Origin: Maratus speciosus
Lineage: Eukaryota; Arthropoda; Arachnida; Araneae; Salticidae
Length of the DNA stretch: 64,000 nucleotides
Direction: 5' to 3'
NCBI GenBank assembly: GCA_963932465.1
Contig: OZ010792.1
Span: forward strand, 281,897,836 to 281,961,835
Positions within the stretch are counted from its first letter, which is position 1. Every line of letters starts with the position of its first letter. The position numbers and the translations under genes were made by a program. Below, piece after piece: positions 55,401 through 64,000 of the stretch. The notes under the pieces are model-generated. The model saw nothing but the letters and a program-made list of their open reading frames with translations, was not told the DNA's origin and ran no database searches.

Positions 55401-56740
55401 GAGCAGATGTTATTTGATTTTAGGAAAAGCAGACACGAGAATGAGGGCAGTATTTACTTAAAATTTTTTCAATTCTAAATGGTCAGTAATAAAATAATAC
55501 CTAAAATATAAACCTTTCAATTGTTTCCGGTTACAGTATTAGTATTATTTTTTGTTAATTTTTTATACACCAATAAAACATACTTCATCGTTTTAATTGT
55601 AAGTGTTTTTAAATAATAAAATTCCTTAGTTAAGGATAGGCTTTAAAAATAAAAACTCTCCGGTTATAAAATTCTGTTGAAAGAAAAGACAATTTTTTAC
55701 ATTTGTTGATAAAATATAGTTTACTCTTTAATTATTATAAATCTTTTAATAGTATAGACATGCTTTTAAATTATAAAAATGAGACAATCTTTATATGGAG
55801 CATAAATTTAGTTATACTAAGAAAAGAGAAGAATGCTCTGATGTTAGTAGTTAAGAAATAGAATTTGTCTAGCTATAAAATTATTTTTTCATCCGTGAAT
55901 ATGTTATGAAAGAATACTATTAACTTTTTAATTACAGCATTGTTTTTAAATTTCGCTTAAAAGTCGTTTTTTAATTTACAGTAAACTTTTAGCAAAATAT
56001 CTTTTCTTTTTAGTAAATTATAATTTTTTGTGCGATTGTAGGTGACATAAGGCTTCTCAGTTATAATTTTTTTTTTCTTATCTCTGTTTTGCGTGCATAT
56101 CGGAATATTATACTTCACGATTTTAATTAATATGAATATGTCTTTGACTTATAAAAATAGAGCACTTAAATAGAATTTTTTTAAAACCCAATTAAGGAGA
56201 AAAATGCGCTAGTTAGGCATCAAATAAAGCTTTTTTTTACCAATAGAAATATGTTTAGATTTCGTATACACACTCTGATAAAATACCTCCCACTTTTTTA
56301 ATTATAAAAGTTTCAACTATAAAAAGCTTTGTTTAAAAATGAGAATTTAAAACATTGGGGTGAGCAAAAAAATTATGTCCTTTTCATGTCCACAATTAGA
56401 ATATTTTTTTCCCTGGGTAAAATGCGAAAGAACTCTTTTTATTTTTTTTATTTCCGTTAAAATAGCAGTAAGGACTTCATTAGAAAAAAAAATGTCTAAA
56501 AAGATACATTTTTTAATTTAAATTATCCATTTTTATTCATCTTTACTAACAAAACAGTCTGTCCAGATAACTGTAGGTATAGTTTTCAATTTAAGTTTTT
56601 AAATAATAATATTTAAAATCACATTTTTAACTAAATTTATGTAATCATAAAACCTAGTATTTCAACTAATTAGCCCCGAAACACTAAAATATTTATTTTT
56701 TATTATCATATTTTAAGATTAAATTTTGTACATTGAAATT
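55401..56740. other. Very AT-rich stretch, weakly repetitive
   Basis: Phrases such as TTTAATTATTATAA, TTTTAAATTATAAAAATGAG and CTATAAAATT recur at irregular spacing, suggesting a decayed tandem repeat. No gene or TIR. Confidence 0.4.
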
Positions 56741-57501
56741 GTAACCTCTGTTACTGTAACAACTTTTCTTACCAAAGAAAGGACTTCCATTTTCCCCAAC
56801 AGAGGTTACTACTGCGCTTACTTGTAAGGACAAATAGTGTTAGAAAAGATATGCTACAGCCATTTCGAATTTGTTCTGCACACATATGGTCAGTGAGCTG
56901 GAACATCTGAATTCCAGGTTAGTGTGTTTTATGTTTGTAACCTCTGTTACATAAATTTTAAATTTAAATATTATCATTTTAAATAAAGTTTTATTTTTAT
57001 TATGTGAAATTAAGTTAATTTAATTTAAATAAATGCAATATTTACATTTTTTTTTAAAACTATATAAATTACAATTTCTTCTTTGTTAAATGTAACAACT
57101 GTTACCTGTAACTTCTGTTACTACATATTTCTGACAAATGCAGATAAATTGACAAAAATCTAATTTAAAATCCATATGCATAATAAAAATCCATGAAAGT
57201 GCTTCAGTGGTACCATTGCTTTTAGACTAACGTTAATACACTTCTACTGTCTAATTTGTGTTGCTCGATGTAAATTCTGTTACAAAATGTAACCTCTGTT
57301 ACAATACATTTATAATTTCTGTTACTCGCACTTTTTCTCTATATTTTGATTGTTGTATATGAATAGCTCTTACAAAATGTTCCCAAAACATAAAAAGGCA
57401 CTCATTGAATATACTAAAACTATTTGACCATTTAAAAATATATTTAGTACAGAGCACTGAAAATTTTGGCTGTAATGTTGAATACAAGTAACAGGAGTTA
57501 C
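56741..57501. repeat. Cluster of nine GTAAC-N4-GTTAC palindromic sites
   Basis: Full sites: 56741-56754, 56937-56950, 57092-57105, 57108-57121, 57289-57302 and 57488-57501. Near matches: 56797-56809 (minus orientation), 57270-57283 and 57312-57325. The spacer is usually CTCT but also AACT, TTCT or AGGA. A two-fold symmetric 14-mer repeated in under 800 bp resembles a binding-site cluster (transposase subterminal sites or a dimeric regulator). No surrounding TIR was found and there is no gene inside. Confidence 0.7.
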
Positions 57502-57724
57502 ATATTGTTATATAAATTAATTCACATTACTGTTTTCATTTGAATATAAAATTATATATTGAAGTTTAATATACTAATGATGATATAATACACTATAAAT
57601 AATATTTTGATAGGAATATAAATGTTGTGCCAAGTCCTCAAAGTGTGGTAGCGAGAGTGGTGAATATACTTCGAAGGTGTGAAGTTCAGTATGACTCATA
57701 TGTAGAAAATATTAAGTTATTTTA

Positions 57725-57998
57725 TTAACCCTCCGACTGTCTTGGAAAAGAGCAAAATTGTAATGTTGTTTTTTCTGCATTTTGTTTTAAATGCTTAAAA
57801 AAATGATTCTTTGAACATTTTACAAAAAAAAAAAACTTAACAAATATGAATGCAATCCTTGGAAGTATTAATCATTGTTCAATGTATTAAAAATACATTA
57901 AATCAATAGAATTATATTACTTTAAATATTGCTTGTATTGCAGTGAAACCTGGAGCTTAGTGAACGTATTAACACGGGCTTGTCAGTGAGGGGGTTAA
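57725..57998. mobile_element. TTAA MITE, 274 bp, copy 1
   Basis: TTAACCCTCCGACTGTCTTG at 57725 and CAGTGAGGGGGTTAA at 57998. Interior CGTATTAACACGGGCTTGTC and GAAACCTGGAGCTTAGTGAA match the copy at 63064-63317 almost base for base. Confidence 0.85.
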
Positions 57999-58093
57999 GA
58001 TAAAATTAAACAGGTATATTTCTTGATTAAAGATGCTAGACATCACAAACATAACAGTAATAATTATAGTTGAGTACTGGTGAAAATATACAG

Positions 58094-58107
58094 TCACTAG
58101 GTGGCAG
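58094..58107 (+). promoter_or_regulatory. CTCF-like core motif
   Basis: TCACTAGGTGGCAG fits the CTCF core consensus (CCASYAGRKGGCRS) at 13 of 14 positions. The DNA-binding zinc fingers of CTCF are conserved in arthropods, so the site could be real, but motif matches by chance occur and occupancy is unknown. Confidence 0.3.
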
Positions 58108-58114
58108 CTATTAG

Positions 58115-58435
58115 TTGCAAATCAACATTGTAGTACATGAAAGGTTCACAGAGTTGATTGTCTCTAAGGTCAAAGGTAATTTATTCGCTGAATCGTTCTA
58201 CCAAAGGGTAAGTTCCCTTTCACCGGCAAAGTCGCGTCTCGTTAAACTTTCGTCGTCTCTTAACTTGCTGGCCGCAAGGTTCGTGCGCGACGAAGTTCTG
58301 CCCCTTCCCTGGAATCAAGACGACCCCTTGTCAAAAATCAGAGGCAAAGCATCGGTCCACCCGATCTATGCTCTCTCAAGTCTGGAGGAATCACTAACTA
58401 ACTTCCTTAATTATTGTCTCATCTATTTATTATAG
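58115..58435 (+). other. 106-codon frame in a GC-richer patch, possible exon
   Basis: Runs from an ATG to a TAG with balanced codon composition, unlike the AT-rich neighbours. Residues 30-95 (around LSPAKSRLVKLSSSLNLLAA and LPLPWNQDDPLSKIRG) match no family I recognise. GGGTAAGT at 58206-58213 is a strong splice-donor-like sequence inside it, so an exon may instead end there. Could also be a retrocopy or part of an unrecognised element. Confidence 0.25.
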
Positions 58436-58774
58436 ATTATTTTGCCTGGAACTCAGTGTATAGGACTTTCAGCGAAAGTACTTTTCTAGTTTCACTCTGT
58501 CGGGAGATCAAAGTTGCTCATGGTGGTCCTGGATTTAAGTGCTTGTCAAAGACTGTCGAGCCTCCAAGATTGATCATGATGTAATGTTTGCTCTAATGTC
58601 CCCAACGGATTAGTGGACTCTGACTATCTTTTGGTCGATTCTGTAAAACACATTGCAATTCCTATGCTGAGAAACTGTACTTTCTTAGAGTTTTTATATA
58701 GGGAATATTGTAATATTCTGGGTCTGTACAATGTTGTAAATTGAGCGGATTTTGTCCAGTACAATATTTACCTT
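58436..58774. other. Intermediate-GC flank, unassigned
   Basis: Follows the 106-codon frame with similar composition as far as about 58640. No polyadenylation tail, TIR or frame identified. Confidence 0.3.
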
Positions 58775-58991
58775 TTACCCTTTCAGGGGCAAGGTACTTA
58801 TATTCGTAAAAGGCTGAAATGAGTGAACGACACCAGGATTTACAAACAAATTTATTTCAAAATAAGCAAAAGCTTTTGTTCACGCATTTAATAAAAAGAA
58901 GGTTTTCATTCCAATATTCTGGTGCCTATGTGGTATTTAGGAATTAAAATTAAGTGGTCCAAAAATGAACACTACCCTCGAAGGGAGTTAA
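58775..58991. mobile_element. TTAA MITE, about 217 bp
   Basis: Left TTTACCCTTTCAGGGGC (TTAA degraded) and right ACCCTCGAAGGGAGTTAA. Interior words match the MITE at 54083-54319. Its right TTAA (58988-58991) is also the left TTAA of the next element. Confidence 0.65.
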
Positions 58992-59221
58992 CCCTCTCGC
59001 TGCGTAATTGTTTTATTAAAATAGCTTCAAAATAATTAAAACAGCTTCTTTTGGCACCGGTTTTTCAAAACAAAAATTTTTGTCTAATTTAATCGGGGAA
59101 ATGCTCCGATTAAATAAGGCAAAATTTACAAAAAACTGGTGGGAATAATAATCAAGGAGGATTAATTAGACGGAAAAATGCATGCCCGAGAAAATCTCGG
59201 GTTGCGCAGCAAGAGGTTTAA
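58988..59221. mobile_element. TTAA MITE, 234 bp, abutting its neighbour
   Basis: TTAACCCTCTCGCTGCGTAA at 58988 and TTGCGCAGCAAGAGGTTTAA at 59221 are inverted with three mismatches over 20 bp. An internal CCCGAGAAAATCTCGGG hairpin lies at 59185-59201. Confidence 0.8.
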
Positions 59222-59308
59222 GGCATTTTCAGGTGACTGTATTTTTATCCTAAGTATGAATTTTTCTATATTGAAACTGATTTTATATAGGTTGTATATA
59301 TACCTATA

Positions 59309-61670
59309 TCTATAAAATCCGTTCTCTGTGTGTATGTCCTTTATACAAATCTTCAATTTTTGGCCGATTTGCATAAAACTTGATGTACATACGTTTTAGA
59401 ACGTGGAAAAGATCACTGTCTACTTTAAAAAATCATCAGACCCGTATTCATCCCTTTTTTTTTTACCTCCTTCCATAATTAACATTATAGAAATATATCT
59501 TTGTTAATTTTTCTAATTCAACCGTTTCTTTCCTGTTGCCACACCCTAAAAAACGACAGAGTAATTTAAAGAAAATGATAATGCGTGTATTTGGATAATA
59601 AAAATTCGGATTTTCTCGCTATATTTTTGCATTTTTGAAATCGACGTTATCCTAATCAGGAAACGAAAATTTTCTCTATGTATATGTACAAATTTTAACT
59701 AAGCGTGTGTTAAAATGACGTAGTACATTCATTTGAATAATTTTAAAGTTAAAAAATATATTTTAATACAGACGTTTGAATTTCAATAAAACAATTCAAG
59801 AAAAAGGTAATAAAAAAAAAATCGTTTGCTTTACTAGATAAGACGTCAATTTTGTCAATATTATTTCAAACTGGTTCTAAAAACCAGCGGCTACAATTTA
59901 TTTCCTATTTCTTTGTAATGCTGAATCTTTAATTATATCATTTATATAACTATTTTAATACTTGAAATGCAGTGATAACTTTCTACGATTTATATCGAAT
60001 ACGGTTATATAAAACACGATTTTTCTACGATTTATATTAAATAGAAATTATAACATAGCTACTATTTTTTAGAGTAATTTTTTTTTTTTAAACAAAATTT
60101 CATGACATGGAAATTGATGTCATTTTCATTTTTACGGTGGTGGATTTGGATTTTATGAATGGAAATATGAGTTTCCATTTAAAAATGTTCGGCAATGAAT
60201 CTTTGTATACATGTGTTAAAGATGCCTTATATACTGCCGTTAATAGAACATAAATAAAAATCGTTTTTAATTTGAAACATGAATATATTTTTAACCTTTA
60301 GTATATTTGTTAGATTTCTCAACAAATACAGGGAAAAGTATTTTTTGTATTTTCGTTTTAGTGATCGGTTTCATTTTAGCGATCCTTTATTTATCTGAGT
60401 AGCACGTTTCGCCCGCTACGGTGATCAGTTTCTCTGAACAAATCTTGAATTAAGGGAAATATATCTATGAATTTGATCTGCCATTTTAAAGCAATGTGTA
60501 TCTTTATCTCAAATGTACTTCCATATTGATGGATAGGATACGATCATCACTGCGCTAATATATTTTATAATGTCTAAGAAAAAAATTTCGGCTGTTAAGG
60601 ACAAAATTTTTTAGTTGATCATTAACAGTAGGATTTGGTCTAAGAATGATAGACGGATATGAAATCCTTCTATATATAATAAAAAAAAGTTTTGATTTGG
60701 AAATGAACCAATGAAAATCTGCGCAGATATTCCGGGAAGATTGGCATCCAATTTGAATGCTTAAGCATGGGCTTTCTTCGTTAATATAAAAAAAAACTGT
60801 TGCATACGAAAATATGAAAATCGGTAGTATTATAGAGAAATGTTTGATAAATACGCTGATGCAGACAGTTTTCAAATCGAAGAATTATTTAAAGAGATAT
60901 TTAATGCCAAAGTTGGACAAAATCATTCCATTAAAAAAGTTTTATAGGATTAAAAATTGTACATAGGAATTTAATCATTTTTAGATCATTTTATGTTTCA
61001 GAATTTCCCGGTGTGAAGATTGTATTTAGTTTTTCAATTTGACTCATTTTTTGAGGTTTTATTTCTATTTTAAATTCAAATTTTCAGCGTTTCGAGAGAT
61101 ATTTTTTAGATATTTTAGAAAAATGTATTAATTTATACTGTTGCCAACTGTAACAGCGCAAACAATAATGTTTGCTTCAATTAAAAATTTATTTTATACG
61201 TGACTATTATAAAGAGAAAATATAAAAAGCAGGAACTCATTGAAAATTACGTCATAAAAACTATAATTACATGTGAATTTTAAAAGAGAAAGAATATTGT
61301 AAAATAATAAATTCATTGACATGCGTTAGAAGTCTTAAATAGGAGAATTTACGTCACATTACACTTATTACGTAAGATGAACAAAAAATAATATTGCAAA
61401 ACAGTTTAAATTAAAAAGTTGCGCGAGACATTTATTTGATATTTTAAGATGATCATAATATTTCATTTCTAACAAAAGTATTTTTAAGCGAATATTAAAA
61501 AGAGAAAGAAAAGTTTGGTGAAAATTACGTCAGATATATTTACGTCAGATTTAAATTATAATTCAATCTTCCGAAATCTTTTTAAAGCCGATCAAATTAG
61601 CGTGCTGTTAGAGTCTGCGGTGTCTGAACGGGGTTGACGAGCGTAGCTCGTAGGGGCCAGAGCCCCCTAG
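59309..61670 (+). mobile_element. Non-autonomous Helitron, 2362 bp
   Basis: Begins TCTATAAAATCCG after an A, followed by CTGTGTGTATGTCC and TTTTTGGCCGATTTGCATAA, a 5' region typical of many arthropod Helitrons. Ends with the hairpin GGGGCCAGAGCCCC followed by CTAG and then T, so it sits between A and T without target duplication, the Helitron rule. No Rep/helicase frame inside: the 106-codon minus-strand frame (60875-60555) has no relevant motif. Autonomous partners would be elsewhere. Confidence 0.85.
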
Positions 61671-61689
61671 TATACTAAAACTATTTCTC

Positions 61690-62345
61690 AAAAATTATCT
61701 GACTTTTTTAAAAGGCTAATCATTCAGAATTGGTTTCGCCTGATTATAGAGCATTTCAGCTAATTCTAAAACAAAGCATGTAAAACAAAATTTGATATAC
61801 TGAAACTATTCCAAAAATTTGGGTGCAAAGTAACAGTGCAAATGTCATCAAAATCTGTCCAGTAGAACTTTTTAAAAATGCTAATCTTTTAGGATCGGGC
61901 TCACCTGACTATTGAACTTTCTTCCATAATTTTATAACAAAGCGACGTAAAACTATATGCAGTATTTTAAAACCATCCGTGTAAAATTATATAACAAACA
62001 ATGCAAGTTCCAATGAAATTCATTCAGAATTTTAAAAAATACTAATCTTTCATAATCGGGTTCCAGATGATTATGAAATTTTCCCCTACAATTCTATGAC
62101 CAATCAGCGAATAACAATGTTAGGCACCAAAAGCTTAACTGAAAAACTAATAAAGCAAGTAGAATTACAATTTTTTAGAAGAATCATGTTATAAGCTGCC
62201 GGAATGAGATTTCCACACGAAAACAAATACTGAAATTTGCCAATTTAGTTATGTAAAAGTACACGAAAACAAACAAATACCGAATTATTTACAATGTTTT
62301 TGAGCTATTAAGTTAATCTTTTGTAACTGGGTTGCAGCCACATTA
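61690..62345. repeat. Divergent tandem repeat, about 165-bp units
   Basis: GCTAATC-(N)-GGTTTCGCCTGATTA-like phrases recur near 61711, 61879, 62041 and, more decayed, 62312; ACTTTTTAAAA and AATTCTA(A/T)AAC(A)AA phrases accompany them. Spacing 168 and 162 for the first three. Confidence 0.6.
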
Positions 62346-62384
62346 AAAAAAAAAAAAAAAATCAAACTTGAAAATTACTAAAAA

Positions 62385-62870
62385 AATCTGTAAATTGAGA
62401 TAAGCTTTTCAAACAAATATTACTGAAAGTACTTTTTATATTCTATTAGACGTTGGAACAGTCAAATGTGCTATGTTTAAGGGTCAAATTGCAGTAAAAG
62501 TTAAATTTATGGTTGGGTTAGGTTGTTGCCACCAACAATATGATGCTACAGTTACTCATAGCAATGTCTTTTCTTTATAATATTGCATTAAGAGCAAACA
62601 GGTATATCTTTCGCAATTGGGATGCATGGAAATTAAAAAAATATCCATGATTGAAAATTACTTTAAAATCCATTCAAATGAGAAAATTGAGATACAATTT
62701 TCAAATAAATTTCATTTGAAAGAACTTTTTTCTATTCGACAGTGTGAAAAACGAAATTGTATGATGTTCATAAGTTAAGAAAATTTTTAGTAAAGGCACA
62801 ATTTATGGGTTAGGTCGTTACCATCATCAGTATAATTTCACAATTGGCATTGCATTTCTTGTTTTTTGAA
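62385..62870. repeat. Direct duplication, period about 285 bp
   Basis: Both halves contain TTGAGATA, TTTTCAAA(C/T)AAAT, GAAAG(T/A)ACTTTTT, TCTATT, a TTTATGG-GGGTTAGG phrase, GTT(G/A)CCA and ATTGCATT in the same order. The second half starts near 62685. Confidence 0.55.
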
Positions 62871-63063
62871 TATTCTGAAGATGACTCAAAGAAAGAGTCG
62901 AAACTTTTACATTTTTACTATTTTTAATGTGTTTTTTATTGAAAGGACGTCTTTTAACCAAATAATTGTATTTTAATATATGTTTTGACATTTGTTTGGA
63001 ATGTATATTATTATGGTATAGTTAACAGTTGACGTAATTAAGACTATTTTACTTATATTTACA

Positions 63064-63317
63064 TTTCCCTCCGACTGTCTTGGAAAAAGGCAAAATTGTA
63101 ATGTTGTTTTATCTTTGAACATTTCTTTCTTTGAACATTTTATAAAAAAAAACTTAATAACGAATATGAAAGCAATCCTTGGAAGTATTAATCATTGTTC
63201 AATGTATTAAAAATACAATAAATCAATAGAGTTATATTACTTTAAAATTGCTTGTATTGCGGTGAAACCTGGAGCTTAGTGAACGTATTAACACGGGCTT
63301 GTCAGTGAGGGGGTTAA
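63064..63317. mobile_element. TTAA MITE, copy 2 of the 57725 family
   Basis: CCCTCCGACTGTCTTGG at the left (TTAA lost) and CAGTGAGGGGGTTAA at the right. Same orientation as copy 1, with a deletion of a few dozen bases near 63112-63120. High similarity implies recent spread. Confidence 0.8.
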
Positions 63318-63440
63318 CAATCCGTGAACGGGAATGCACTAATCTCAGTTATTGTCATTGCCGTATTATTTCTTTTTAATGTATTTTACCCTGGAAGACC
63401 CTTATTATTGACACGAGCGAAGCCGGGTAGATCTGCTAGT
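63318..63440 (+). mobile_element. Helitron-like 3' end fragment
   Basis: GACACGAGCGAAGCCGGGTA followed by GATCTGCTAG and T resembles 3' ends of many Helitrons (a GCGAAGC-rich hairpin, CTAG, then T). The 5' end is absent; the MITE at 63064-63317 lies directly upstream. Confidence 0.45.
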
Positions 63441-63554
63441 ATATATATAAACACTGAAAATAATTTATTCGGTGAAAATAGCATACTAAAAAAAGAAAAG
63501 AAAAATATTGGTAAAAGGACTTAATTTTTTAATTCACCCATTGGTGACCGGGAA

Positions 63555-64000
63555 CAAAAATTCTTTTGTTTATTTAATGAAAAATCATTCACTAAGGGCG
63601 TGGCTTCTACGTAACAAAAGTAACTTATGTTGTCCACGAATTCTTAGATTGCAAGACATTTTATTAGGTCGTTCGGAAAGTCCTTTCCGTTTGTGAAAAT
63701 TAATTTGTACCGGAAAATTCTATCACTTAATTATTAGACATTAATTACGATATCTAATGTCTAATAATTAACGAAAAAATTTTTCCGGGACGAATTTGTT
63801 TTCCCAAACGGAACGGACTTTCTGAACAACCCGATATATTATTTGCATACCTTGAAGGATATTTACTTGAGAAACCTATCTAGGAAACTTTTGTTTATTT
63901 AACCAAATATCATTGATTAAGGGCAAGGCTTCCACTTTTCAAAATGCATTTATATCATGTTGTCCACGTTTTTTAGACTGCAAGACATTGTATATTATTT
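63555..64000. repeat. Direct repeat, period about 326 bp, cut by the window end
   Basis: TTTTGTTTATTTAA, ATCATT, AAGGGC-(G/A)-GGCTTC, ATGTTGTCCACG and TGCAAGACATT occur at 63564-63660 and again at 63890-63990. The first copy is interrupted by the MITE at 63662-63836; the second shows the uninterrupted sequence. Confidence 0.75.
63662..63836. mobile_element. Palindromic mariner-like MITE, copy 2, with visible empty site
   Basis: Arms begin TTAGGTCGTTCGGAAAGTC and mirror; the core carries TAATTATTAGACATTA as in copy 1. TA duplications lie at 63662-63663 and 63835-63836. Removing the element and one TA leaves CAAGACATTTTATATTATTT, which matches CAAGACATTGTATATTATTT in the next direct-repeat copy (63981-64000). 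This confirms both boundaries from sequence alone. Confidence 0.88.

Noticed and set aside
58115..58640. LTR of a retroelement
   Set aside because: No second copy in the window, no TG...CA ends or polypurine tract identified.
60555..60875. Helitron Rep/helicase gene
   Set aside because: The 106-codon frame has neither HUH Rep nor helicase motifs.

Overview
This looks like AT-rich repetitive DNA from an animal nuclear genome. An arthropod is most likely and a chelicerate such as a spider is plausible, but that is an inference from the mix of mobile elements: no host gene is present to fix the species. No multi-exon host gene, rRNA, CRISPR array or bacterial-style operon could be supported. 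The long ORFs belong to one non-LTR retrotransposon; most other open frames are low-complexity or chance. All boundaries and repeat lengths below were read by eye, without alignment software. LAYOUT. 0-9.4 kb: a four-unit tandem repeat (403-1311), a TA-flanked inverted-repeat element split by a second element with 9-bp target duplications (1387-3375, insert 2381-3344), a TTAA-flanked element carrying two nested insertions (4730-7701), and a small tRNA-bearing foldback (9218-9424). 9.9-16.6 kb: a mariner relic, a 2.2-kb TIR element split by a 175-bp palindromic MITE, and a pogo/Tigger-like element. 17-22.4 kb: an old duplication, a back-to-back pair of tRNA-like units, a 1.8-kb foldback with a tRNA-like unit in each arm, and a lone tRNA-like unit. 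23-26 kb: TTAA MITEs and a composite palindrome. 26.4-28.1 kb: a tandem array of about 149-bp units, entered at its end by a 1.4-kb palindrome (28092-29513). 31-35.8 kb: a tRNA-like repeat array, a TIR element holding a TTAA MITE, and two foldbacks. 37.4-40.6 kb: a 3.2-kb TIR element. 41.4-50.6 kb: a 9.2-kb three-level nest inserted in a 181-bp satellite-like array. It has an outer TIR element with 8-bp target duplications, an inner TA-flanked element, and a nearly complete LINE. 51-64 kb: more MITEs, divergent tandem repeats, a cluster of a palindromic 14-mer, a Helitron (59309-61670), and a second copy of the 175-bp MITE beside an in-window copy of its empty site. HOW THE PARTS WORK TOGETHER. 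The LINE encodes a gag-like nucleic-acid-binding ORF1, then an ORF2 with AP-type endonuclease and reverse transcriptase. RNase H and a C-terminal zinc-finger-like motif follow in a second frame, beyond a five-T run that probably marks a one-base frameshift. Everything else appears non-autonomous: TIR or foldback elements that would need transposases encoded elsewhere, and tRNA-like units that would need a partner LINE. The most interesting points are the nesting order, the large and varied TTAACCC element set, the tRNA-like units inside inverted repeats, the mirrored 69-codon frames in the 1.4-kb palindrome, and the GTAAC-N4-GTTAC cluster.
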